NCBI GenBank assembly: GCA_964654695.1
Contig: CAZZKJ010000010.1
Coordinates: 1 to 61,333, forward strand
Reading direction: 5' to 3'
Origin: CAZZKJ01 sp964654695
Lineage (GTDB): Bacteria; Krumholzibacteriota; Krumholzibacteriia; WVZY01
Length of the DNA stretch: 61,333 nucleotides
Shown: positions 1-7,674 of the stretch, in pieces
How the letters are laid out: each line of letters starts with the position of its first letter
How positions within the stretch are numbered: position 1 is the first letter of the stretch
Made by a program: the position numbers and the translations under genes
Notes under the pieces: generated by a model
What the model was told of the DNA's origin: nothing
Database searches by the model: none
Seen by the model: only the letters and a program-made list of their open reading frames with translations

Positions 1-696
1 TGCACCCTTGTTCTCCACGATTTCCTGCGCCAATCCTTCGGCGATGGCGGTCTTGCCGACCCCGGGCTCGCCGATCAGAATAGGATTGTTCTTCTTGCGA
101 CGACTCAACACCTGGACCACGCGTTCTATTTCTTTTTCCCTGCCTATAATGGGATCCAGCTTGTTTTCGCGGGCCATTTGAGTCAAATCCCTGCCGAACT
201 GGTCCAGGTTTGGAGTTTCAGTTTTTTCCTTTTTGCTCTTCCGGTTCTTAATATTGGATGCCGGTCCCAAGAGTTTTAGCACCTCTTCTCTGACTCTTTT
301 CCTGTCCACTCCCAATTCCGAGAGCACCCGCGCGGCTACTCCTTCTCCCTCGCGTATTAAACCCAACAGCAGGTGTTCGGTTCCGACATAATTGTGTCCG
401 AGCAGACGCGCTTCTTCGATGGCCAATTCCAATACTCTTTTAGCCCGAGGCGTAAAAGGAATCTCACCTATTGTAAGCGTCCCTCCGGTCGGGCTGACCA
501 TGCTTTCCACGGCGCTCTGTATTTGCTCGAAATCGAGATCGAGCTTACCCAGCACTTTTGCCGCTATTCCCTCGCCTTCCCTGACTATTCCAAGAAGCAG
601 ATGCTCGGTTCCAATATAATCGTGCTGAAGCCTGTTGGCTTCATCGCGCGCAAAATATATCACTCTTCTTACTCGATCAGTAAAGCGGTCCTGCAT
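1..696 (-). CDS. clpC: ClpC-type AAA+ unfoldase, N-terminal part (runs off window edge)
   Basis: Only the first 232 residues lie in the window; the gene continues beyond position 1. The protein would be the ATP-driven unfoldase partner of ClpP. Two Clp-N repeats are visible, each carrying GTEHLLLG (about residues 25 and 100). These fold into the domain that in ClpC binds adaptors and phospho-arginine. The first AAA+ domain begins with the Walker A motif GEPGVGKT at 209-216. The ATG at 694-696 follows an AGGAGGAG ribosome site. The gene lies 23 bp downstream of mcsB, the usual partner of ClpC. ClpC is preferred over ClpB because of this neighbourhood; the middle domain that would decide it is outside the window. 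Confidence 0.95.
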   Translation of the reverse strand, partial: MQDRFTDRVRRVIYFARDEANRLQHDYIGTEHLLLGIVREGEGIAAKVLGKLDLDFEQIQSAVESMVSPTGGTLTIGEIPFTPRAKRVLELAIEEARLLGHNYVGTEHLLLGLIREGEGVAARVLSELGVDRKRVREEVLKLLGPASNIKNRKSKKEKTETPNLDQFGRDLTQMARENKLDPIIGREKEIERVVQVLSRRKKNNPILIGEPGVGKTAIAEGLAQEIVENKGA

Positions 697-719
697 CGAT
701 CACTCCTCCTGAAATAAAT

Positions 720-1766
720 TCAGTCCGTCAGCGTTCTGCGAATATAATCCGCCCTCGCTTCGTCCCTCTCCGCAGCTTCCATTTTACGTCCGGCTATTCT
801 CTGCAGGTGGGCGCCCTGGATATAAATCAACATTTCGTTTAGCTTCTGTAAATCAATTCTATTTGTGATTCCCATTCCGACGCCCAGGCGAACGGCGGAT
901 ATCAGGCTCAGAGCTTCTTTCGTGCTGACGCTTCTGGAATACGCCAGCAAGCCGTAAGCGCGCCATACTTTGTCTTCAAGCAAGCTTCGTGCCTTACGGA
1001 AAAGCAAATCCCGCGCTTTTTTCTCATATCCGATGACTTTCACAACGACCTCATTCAAGTTTCCGATTATAGCCTTTTCCGGGTTGCCCAGGGTTACTGC
1101 ATTTGACAACTGGAAGAAGTTCCCCATCACATCCGTTCCTTCCCCATAAAGCCCCCTGATGGAATGATTCAGTTTGCGCAGGGAGTCCAGAAGCTTATGA
1201 ATTTCCTTGCTGTGAACCAGGCCCGGGAGATGAATGAGTACGGACGACCTCATTCCCGTTCCAACATTAGTTGGACATGCAGTAAGAAAACCCAGTTTTT
1301 CGCTGAATGCGTAGGGCAGTCCCGGAGACAGCTCATCATCCAACCGGTCGACGGCCCCCAATGCCTGAGCTAGAGACAGTCCGGGGCTGAATGCCTGCAT
1401 CCGCAGATGATCCTCTTCATTGATCATAAGGCATATGTTTTCCTTGTTGCCTACGATCAATCCCCTGTTTGTCGAATTGAATAAAAACTCGCGGCTCACC
1501 AAATGCCTTTCTGCAAGAAACTGCCTATCCAATGCGGAAATTTTGCCCATTGGAAATAAAGTGCTTTCCTTGAAAACCTCCGCATTGCGGGCTGCGGACT
1601 GCGTTTGGTTTAAAATAGCAACAAGTTCATCCTGATCGGCGTTGTGTGTAAAGCGGTGGTTGCGAAGATTTCTGGCCAGACGTATCCTGCTGGAAAGGAC
1701 GATTTCGCTTTCAGGGCCTTCTCCACTCAACCACGCTGCCGGCTTCTTCACCATCTGATCCAGCAC
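720..1766 (-). CDS. mcsB: Protein arginine kinase McsB
   Basis: McsB phosphorylates arginines on proteins and so marks them for ClpC-ClpP degradation. At 348 aa it has family length and a phosphagen-kinase-type catalytic domain. Visible motifs are SSRIRLARN (25-33), NEEDHLR (116-122) and CPTNVGTGMR (164-173). The C-terminal RDEARA (334-339) matches the RDxxRA motif that binds phospho-arginine and makes McsB allosteric. The start is a GTG directly after the mcsA stop, with GGAGGG 7 nt upstream; an ATG four codons later is less well placed. It is co-transcribed with mcsA and clpC. No ctsR gene adjoins this module. Confidence 0.97.
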   Translation of the reverse strand: MLDQMVKKPAAWLSGEGPESEIVLSSRIRLARNLRNHRFTHNADQDELVAILNQTQSAARNAEVFKESTLFPMGKISALDRQFLAERHLVSREFLFNSTNRGLIVGNKENICLMINEEDHLRMQAFSPGLSLAQALGAVDRLDDELSPGLPYAFSEKLGFLTACPTNVGTGMRSSVLIHLPGLVHSKEIHKLLDSLRKLNHSIRGLYGEGTDVMGNFFQLSNAVTLGNPEKAIIGNLNEVVVKVIGYEKKARDLLFRKARSLLEDKVWRAYGLLAYSRSVSTKEALSLISAVRLGVGMGITNRIDLQKLNEMLIYIQGAHLQRIAGRKMEAAERDEARADYIRRTLTD

Positions 1767-2279
1767 TTACACGCCCTCCATTTTCTTTTCCATTTCTTTT
1801 ATTTTATCTCTTACCAGAGCTGCTTTTTCATATTCTTCCAGTTCGATCATGCGCGTCAGATCTTCCTTGAGGCACATGAGTTTTTTCTTCAGAGCCGCCT
1901 TGGGTCCGAGATCCAGGGGGACCTTTCCCCTGTGATCCGTGCTACCGTGAATCTGCCTTAACAGAGGCAGAACCTGCGATTTGAACGAGGTATAGCATTC
2001 GGGACAACCGAACCTCCCTACCTGACGGAAATTCGAATATGCATACCCGCATAAAGAGCAGTGCACGCGTCCTATCTGCTCCGACTTGCTGTCTACCAGA
2101 GTGTCTATCAGGCCCGCAGCCAGATCCCCCATTTCGTATGAACCGCTCTTGGGAACGTCTATTCCCCGTTCCTGGGCGCATTCCATACAGAGATCAAGAT
2201 TGACCACACTGTTGTTCACTATTTCCGTGTAGTGGATCCTGGCGGGCCTCGAACCGCATACTTTGCAAAATATCGACAC
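1767..2279 (-). CDS. mcsA: McsA, zinc-binding activator of McsB
   Basis: A 170-aa protein with two zinc sites: C5-x2-C8 with C31-x2-C34, and C74-x2-C77 with C92-x2-C95. A UvrB/UvrC-type helical hairpin follows at about 130-165. This is the domain order of McsA, which binds and activates the kinase McsB. It starts at a GTG one base after the lolD stop codon, so translation is probably coupled to lolD; a GAGGTG inside the end of lolD could serve as ribosome site. In Firmicutes mcsA usually follows ctsR; here it follows a lipoprotein-export ATPase. Confidence 0.95.
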   Translation of the reverse strand: MSIFCKVCGSRPARIHYTEIVNNSVVNLDLCMECAQERGIDVPKSGSYEMGDLAAGLIDTLVDSKSEQIGRVHCSLCGYAYSNFRQVGRFGCPECYTSFKSQVLPLLRQIHGSTDHRGKVPLDLGPKAALKKKLMCLKEDLTRMIELEEYEKAALVRDKIKEMEKKMEGV

Positions 2280-2280
2280 C

Positions 2281-2970
2281 TTAGATATTCACCTCGTTCA
2301 ACCGTCCATCTTCCATTAAAAACGCCCTGCTGGCGAATTTGGTAAATTCCTTCTTATGTGTAACCACAACGAAAGCCTTGCCTTCTTGCCTGGCAAGCCT
2401 CAAAATGAGCCTGCTCAATTCCGCGCTCGCATTATCATCGAGGTTTCCCGTGGGCTCGTCCGCCAAAATTAAATCAGGATCATTTGCAAAAGCTCTGGCA
2501 ACCGCGACGCGCTGCTGCTCGCCTCCCGATAGTTCTCCGGGTTTGTGCGACATCCGGTTCGATAAGCCTACCTCTTCAAGCAGCATTCTTGCTTTTTCTT
2601 CGGAGCCCGCATTCGCTTTTTTGCCGACCAGCGAAGGCATCATTACATTCTCGAATGCAGTAAAATCCGGAAGAAGGTGGTGGAATTGAAAAACGAAGCC
2701 TATCACCTCGTTCCGCAGCCTGTTAAGTTCGCCTCCTTTATATAACGAAACCTCGCGCCCCTTCAGCTCGATTGTCCCCCGGTCCGGAATATCCAGAGTT
2801 CCCAATATATTTAGCAAGGTGCTCTTGCCTACTCCCGACGAACCGAAAATTACTACGACTTCGCCGGGAAAGGCGGTGAGGTTCAGTCCCTTTAATACTT
2901 CGATTTCCCCTTCTGTCCCCTGAAAAGCCTTCCAAACGTTATTGGCCTCCAGAACCGGTGCTTTCACCAT
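2281..2970 (-). CDS. lolD: LolD-type ABC transporter ATPase (lipoprotein release)
   Basis: This is the cytoplasmic ATPase of the complex that extracts lipoproteins from the inner membrane for transfer to the outer membrane. Walker A GSSGVGKST is at 43-51, the signature LSGGEQQR at about 147, and Walker B (LILADEPTG) follows. The 229-aa version starting at 2970 is preferred: GGCGGGG lies about 8 nt upstream and the protein then begins like other LolD proteins. A start at 3057 would add 29 arginine-rich residues and overlap lolC. It directly follows the permease gene. MacB or FtsE homologues share this fold, but the pairing with a LolC-type permease favours Lol. Confidence 0.9.
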   Translation of the reverse strand: MVKAPVLEANNVWKAFQGTEGEIEVLKGLNLTAFPGEVVVIFGSSGVGKSTLLNILGTLDIPDRGTIELKGREVSLYKGGELNRLRNEVIGFVFQFHHLLPDFTAFENVMMPSLVGKKANAGSEEKARMLLEEVGLSNRMSHKPGELSGGEQQRVAVARAFANDPDLILADEPTGNLDDNASAELSRLILRLARQEGKAFVVVTHKKEFTKFASRAFLMEDGRLNEVNI

Positions 2971-3049
2971 AAATATAACCCCGCCATGCAAAAAAACAAG
3001 CTTGCCAAAAAGGAGCCTTCGAGCGCGAGGACGCGTCCGAAAGCGCCGG

Positions 3050-4306
3050 CTAATCATTTCTTATCGCATCAACCGGTAAAAGTTTGCTGGCTTCCCAGCT
3101 TGGATAAACAGTTGCAAACATACATATTACAATAGCACATGCGCAAATGGCCGCCAGATCCTGCCACTGCACGAGGACGGGCAGGGTTTCTATGAAATAA
3201 ACATCACCGGGAAGATGCAGATTTATATGATCCAGTATAATACAAATAATCCAGCCCGAAATGAGCCCCCCAAGAGTACCAAGGATTCCGATTACGGTTC
3301 CCTCAACCATGAAAATCCCCATTATATCCCCTGAAGCGGCGCCCATGGATTTGAGAATGCCAATCTCCTTGCGTTTTTCCATTATAACCATCGTAAGCAT
3401 ACCGACAAGATTGAAGGCGGCAACCATTATTATCAGCGTCAACATGAGGAACATCAGTATTTTCTCTATCTTCATGTATGTAAAAAGATTGCGGTTCATA
3501 TTGATCCAGTTGTTGACTCCGTAATGACCGAGAGGCAGAGCATCTCTCAGTTCTCGGTCAACATGTTGGGCTTTGAAGATATCATCGAGCTTTATGCCAA
3601 TTCCTCTCAGGCCCATCTCGAAATCGAAAAACTCATCGGCGTCCCGGATATCCATAAAAACGAACTGCGAATCAAAATCGTACATACCGCTTCTGAAAAA
3701 TCCAATGGCACGGCATTTTTTTACCCTGGGTTTTATTTTTGCCTCAGTTATAGACGAGGGAACGGTAATAACGGCCAGCTCGTCTCCGAACCCGATCCTC
3801 ATCTCATCCGCCAGGTCAAGACCCATCACCAAACCGATGTGATATTCCTCATCATCGAACATAGCGGTGTCAAAGGAATCAAACGGCGGTTGTATGCTGT
3901 CAATAACGGAAGACACCCCTCTTTCGCGTTCGAAGTCAACTCCCTTGATTATAACCCCCCGCGAACGGGTCATTCTACCTGGAACAGCTTCATACACGGC
4001 CAACGCTTCTGAACGCACGAAAGGAGCTACGGCGTTTACATGTTCACGTTTATTTAACTCTGACATCAAGCTGTCGGCGGCCCGCCAGGAAGGACGGTCG
4101 CGCATGAATACGAGCACATTGGTATTGAAGGAGACTATCCTCTGCCTGAGTTCGGTCTCGAAACCGTTTATTACCGAAAGTACGATTATCAGCGTCATCA
4201 CTCCAACAAAAACTCCGCCAACAGCTATCGACGTTATGCGCGAAACCAACTTCGACCGCTTCTTGGTTTTCAGGTATCTTCTGGCAATAAAAAAGGAATA
4301 GTTCAT
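3050..4306 (-). CDS. lolC: LolC/LolE-family lipoprotein-releasing permease
   Basis: A 418-aa inner-membrane permease with one N-terminal membrane helix (about 21-45), a large periplasmic domain and three C-terminal helices (about 280-405). This is the MacB-periplasmic-domain plus FtsX-domain layout of LolC/LolE. The cytoplasmic loop has KEIGILKSMGA, typical of the FtsX-type coupling region. The ATG overlaps the lysS stop by 1 nt, so the two are probably translationally coupled. Only one permease gene is present here, so the complex may be a LolC homodimer or use a partner encoded elsewhere. Confidence 0.9.
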   Translation of the reverse strand: MNYSFFIARRYLKTKKRSKLVSRITSIAVGGVFVGVMTLIIVLSVINGFETELRQRIVSFNTNVLVFMRDRPSWRAADSLMSELNKREHVNAVAPFVRSEALAVYEAVPGRMTRSRGVIIKGVDFERERGVSSVIDSIQPPFDSFDTAMFDDEEYHIGLVMGLDLADEMRIGFGDELAVITVPSSITEAKIKPRVKKCRAIGFFRSGMYDFDSQFVFMDIRDADEFFDFEMGLRGIGIKLDDIFKAQHVDRELRDALPLGHYGVNNWINMNRNLFTYMKIEKILMFLMLTLIIMVAAFNLVGMLTMVIMEKRKEIGILKSMGAASGDIMGIFMVEGTVIGILGTLGGLISGWIICIILDHINLHLPGDVYFIETLPVLVQWQDLAAICACAIVICMFATVYPSWEASKLLPVDAIRND

Positions 4307-5784
4307 CAGCTAAAACCGTCTTCAGGCCGCATCTGAGGAAAGAACAGAACGTCGCGAATAGAACGTGCGCCGGTGAAAAGCATAGCGATTCTATCAATTC
4401 CAAGCCCAAGTCCCGCGGCCGGAGGCATACCGTATTCAAGTGCGCGTATAAAATCTTCATCGAGCTGGTGTGCTTCATCGTCGCCTCGCGAACGAAGCGA
4501 TGCTTGATGCTCGAATCGCCTGCGCTGTTCGATAGGATCGTTGAGCTCGGAGAACGCATTGCCTATCTCGAAACCCGCAACGAAGGGTTCAAATCTCTCG
4601 ACCAGCCCGCTTTCGGACCTGTGATCTTTGGCGAGCGGGGAAAGTTCTTTTGGATAATCATAAATAAACGTAGGATCCAGCAGGTAACGTTCGACTTTTT
4701 CGCTGAATATCTCGTCCAGAACTTTTGCCTTGGGAGTGCCGGGTTCGAGTTCAATGCCAAGTTCGCCGGCTTTTTTTCTCATGGATTCTTCGCCCATGCC
4801 CCTGAAATCGACTCCCGTTCCCTCAAGAATAGCATCATAGAATGTCTTTTTTCGCCAGGGCTTGTTGAAATCTATCGACGCGCCGTTATACTCCAAAGTT
4901 CCATCATCTGTCAAAACCTCCGCAAGAGATGAAAACATCTCCTCCACCATGGACATGAAATCGTTGTAATCATGGTAGGCGGCATAGCATTCCATCATCG
5001 TGAATTCAGGATTATGTGATTTATCTATGCCCTCGTTCCTGAAATCCTTGGCGAATTCAAAAACCTTTTCGAATCCTCCTACCAGGAGTTTTTTCAAGTA
5101 CAGTTCATCGGCTATACGCAAGTAAAGCTGCATATCCAATGCATTGTGATGCGTAACGAACGGTCTCGCAGCAGCCCCGCCGTAGATCGGCTGAAGTATG
5201 GGCGTTTCAACTTCCAGGAATCCCCTGTTTATCAAGAAGCGCCTTATTTCCTCGATCAGCAGCGAGCGTCTGCGGAATGTCTCCCTGACATCTGAATTCA
5301 TGACAAGATCCACATAACGCTGGCGGTACCTGATTTCTTTATCTGTAAGACCGTGCCATTTTTCAGGCAGGGGTCTTATCGATTTCGCCAGGGCTTCGAA
5401 CAGCCGGACCTTGATTGTCAGCTCTCCGGTCCTGGTTCGAAACACTCCACCCGTAATACCAATAAGATCTCCAACTTCGAGAAGTTTGAAAAGTTTGTAA
5501 CCGTCTTCACCGACTAGGTCTTTCTTGATATAGAATTGTATCTGTCCCGAAAAATCTTCAATTCTGCCGAACGCGGAACCTCCGTGACCCCTTATAGCCA
5601 TGATTCGCCCGGCCACAGAAAACTCATCATCTGGAAGCTCGGAAGCTGCATCCTCCCCCCTCACCCTGACATCCGCGATCGAGGATCCGACCTCAAAGCG
5701 GTACGGGTACGGATTTATCCCCGCTTCCCGCATGGAATTGAGTTTGGCGATCCGCGCCTGCCTCAGTTTTTCAAGACTCTCCAT
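4306..5784 (-). CDS. lysS: Lysyl-tRNA synthetase, class II
   Basis: The 492-aa enzyme charges tRNA-Lys with lysine in the cytoplasm. The N-terminal OB-fold anticodon-binding domain covers about 50-150. The class II catalytic core follows, with motif 2 around FRNEG/NPEFTMMECY and motif 3 GLGLGIDRIAML near the C-terminus. Length and motifs match bacterial LysS. The ATG follows GGAGG by 7 nt. The gene lies downstream of prfB, the same prfB-lysS order as in many Proteobacteria, and overlaps lolC by one base. Confidence 0.98.
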   Translation of the reverse strand: MESLEKLRQARIAKLNSMREAGINPYPYRFEVGSSIADVRVRGEDAASELPDDEFSVAGRIMAIRGHGGSAFGRIEDFSGQIQFYIKKDLVGEDGYKLFKLLEVGDLIGITGGVFRTRTGELTIKVRLFEALAKSIRPLPEKWHGLTDKEIRYRQRYVDLVMNSDVRETFRRRSLLIEEIRRFLINRGFLEVETPILQPIYGGAAARPFVTHHNALDMQLYLRIADELYLKKLLVGGFEKVFEFAKDFRNEGIDKSHNPEFTMMECYAAYHDYNDFMSMVEEMFSSLAEVLTDDGTLEYNGASIDFNKPWRKKTFYDAILEGTGVDFRGMGEESMRKKAGELGIELEPGTPKAKVLDEIFSEKVERYLLDPTFIYDYPKELSPLAKDHRSESGLVERFEPFVAGFEIGNAFSELNDPIEQRRRFEHQASLRSRGDDEAHQLDEDFIRALEYGMPPAAGLGLGIDRIAMLFTGARSIRDVLFFPQMRPEDGFS

Positions 5785-5829
5785 TTCTAACCTCCAAATC
5801 TCCAGTGGCTTCCAGGCTAAATCCTTGAT

Positions 5830-5859
5830 AAGCTAGGAGAAAGCTTCTTATATTGTCAA
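5830..5859 (-). promoter_or_regulatory. Possible promoter for lysS
   Basis: On the minus strand TTGACA (5859-5854) is followed after 18 nt by TAGCTT (5835-5830), about 45 nt before the lysS ATG. The -35 box is perfect and the -10 box is poor. It overlaps the end of prfB, so lysS may be transcribed both from prfB and from its own start. Confidence 0.4.
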
Positions 5860-5866
5860 GTCAATG

Positions 5867-6968
5867 TTACTGCGCGAACTTCCTCAGATACTCTTCAATG
5901 AATTCTCCCAAATTCCCATCCAAAACCGCTTGTACATTGGATGTTTGCACTTCGGTCCTGTGGTCTTTAACCATGTTGTAGGGATGAAGAACATAAGAAC
6001 GGATTTGGCTTCCCCAAGCGATGTCTTTCTGAGATTCCATCATCTTTGACAGCTTGCTTCTTGATTCTTCCATTTTCTTATGGTACAACCTGGCCCTTAA
6101 GATCTTAAGCGCATTTTCCTTGTTGCGAAATTGAGATCGTTCGCTCTGGCACTGGACTACTATCCTCGTCTGTAAGTGGGTGATTCTGACAGCGCTGTCG
6201 GTCTTGTTGACATGCTGGCCGCCTGCGCCGCTTGCTCGGTAGGTATCAATCTGCAGATCTTCGTCCTTGATCTTGACTTCGAGATTGCTTTCGATTTCCG
6301 GGTACACGAAGACTGAGGCGAAGGAAGTATGCCGTCTGTGGTTGGCGTCGAAAGGTGAAAGCCTGACCAGCCGGTGCACCCCGCTCTCGGCCTTCAGGTG
6401 ACCGAATGCTTTGTCGCCCTTTACTTCCAACGTGGCGCTTTTCAAACCGGCTTCTTCGCCGGGAGTAAATTCAAGAATACTAACGGCGAAATCATTATCC
6501 TCGCAGTAGCGCCGGTACATTCTGAGAAGCATTTCCGCCCAATCCATCGATTCAACGCCTCCGGCGCCCGGATGAATCGACAGGATAACATTGCGGTCAT
6601 CCTCGGGACCTGAAAAAAGCAATGACACTTCGCTGGACTTGATTGCTTCGTCGATTATTTTTATTTCTGCGGACGCTTCTTCCACCAGTCCGTCATCGTT
6701 TTCCTCCTTCGCCATTTCCAGAAGCGTAACGCAATCGTTCAGGCCGGAATCGATCCCTTCCATCGATTTGATTCTCGATTTTATCGAGCTGATCTCCTTG
6801 AGCGTTTCCTCGGAACGATTTTTGTCTTCCCAAAAGTCCTGGGAATTGATTCGTCCGTTCAAGGATTCCAGACGTTCTCTCAGTTTATCCAGTTCAAAGA
6901 AACTCCTTTAGTTTCTCAAACCTGGCTCTTAATCTCTCAATTTCTGTCAGCAATACTCCGATTTCCAT
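5867..6968 (-). CDS. prfB: Peptide chain release factor 2, with programmed +1 frameshift
   Basis: RF2 ends translation at UGA and UAA. The first reading frame opens at the ATG at 6968-6966 (ribosome site GGGAGG 8 nt upstream) and runs 24 codons to an in-frame TGA at 6896-6894. The slippery CTT-TGA lies there, preceded by an internal Shine-Dalgarno-like AAGGAG at 6908-6903. A +1 shift resumes at GAA (6895) and gives a 366-aa product, matching the family. The main frame carries the RF2 tripeptide SPF and the catalytic GGQ (in GAGGQHVNKT). This is the classical autoregulatory frameshift: scarce RF2 lets the ribosome shift and make more RF2. Confidence 0.96.
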
Positions 6969-7023
6969 ATCCACGGCCTCCCGCGGGCCTACCGCTCGGC
7001 TGAAAAATACAAAACATGCACGG

Positions 7024-7626
7024 CTAGAGCGGCCCGCCTATCAAATTCGCAACAATTACGTCCACTTCTTTGAAAACCTCGTCTCGTCCTTTGGCAGTAT
7101 CCAATATGACATCGGCTTTGTGAAATGATTTTTCTATACCCCTCTGGCTCTCAAGTCTTAACGCAATAGTCTTCTCGTTCAAACCCTTTTCATCCCTGAT
7201 CCTCCTTGCCTGCTCCTCCCGACCACAGCGAAGGGCGATCGTGCAGTCCAGAGGAAAAGGCGTTTCGACATCTAGTATTAAAGCAGCGTCTATAACAGCA
7301 AGGGGCGTTTCTTTCAAACGCAGCTCATCGAGCAGAAGCGATGTTCTTTCGATTATAGCCGGATGAAGAATCGAGTTCAATAAACACAGGGATTTCTCAT
7401 CTTTGAAAACCAATTCGCCGAGTTTGAACCTGTCGATTTCTCCCGCGCTGTTTAATATCGATTTTCCGAAACCGTCCAGAACCTTGGCTCGAACCGCCTC
7501 GTCGCCGTTCAATAAATCGTGACCGATTTTATCGGCATCCAGAATTGCAGCCCCTTTCGCCTCCAAATAAGCGGCAATCGTCGATTTTCCCGTACCGGTT
7601 CCTCCGGCAAGAGCGATAACTTTCAT
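7024..7626 (-). CDS. coaE: Dephospho-CoA kinase
   Basis: Catalyses the last step of coenzyme A synthesis, ATP-dependent phosphorylation of the ribose 3'-OH of dephospho-CoA. At 200 aa it has family length. The P-loop GGTGTGKST is at 8-16, followed by the acidic LDADKIGHDLL typical of CoaE. It lies 48 bp downstream of polA, a pairing common in bacteria. The other adenylyl-transfer enzyme of the pathway, CoaD, is encoded at 46253-46753. Confidence 0.97.
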   Translation of the reverse strand: MKVIALAGGTGTGKSTIAAYLEAKGAAILDADKIGHDLLNGDEAVRAKVLDGFGKSILNSAGEIDRFKLGELVFKDEKSLCLLNSILHPAIIERTSLLLDELRLKETPLAVIDAALILDVETPFPLDCTIALRCGREEQARRIRDEKGLNEKTIALRLESQRGIEKSFHKADVILDTAKGRDEVFKEVDVIVANLIGGPL

Positions 7627-7674
7627 TTCATAATCCTTTATTCAGACCGCACGCTGCAACTGCATACTTCTTAA

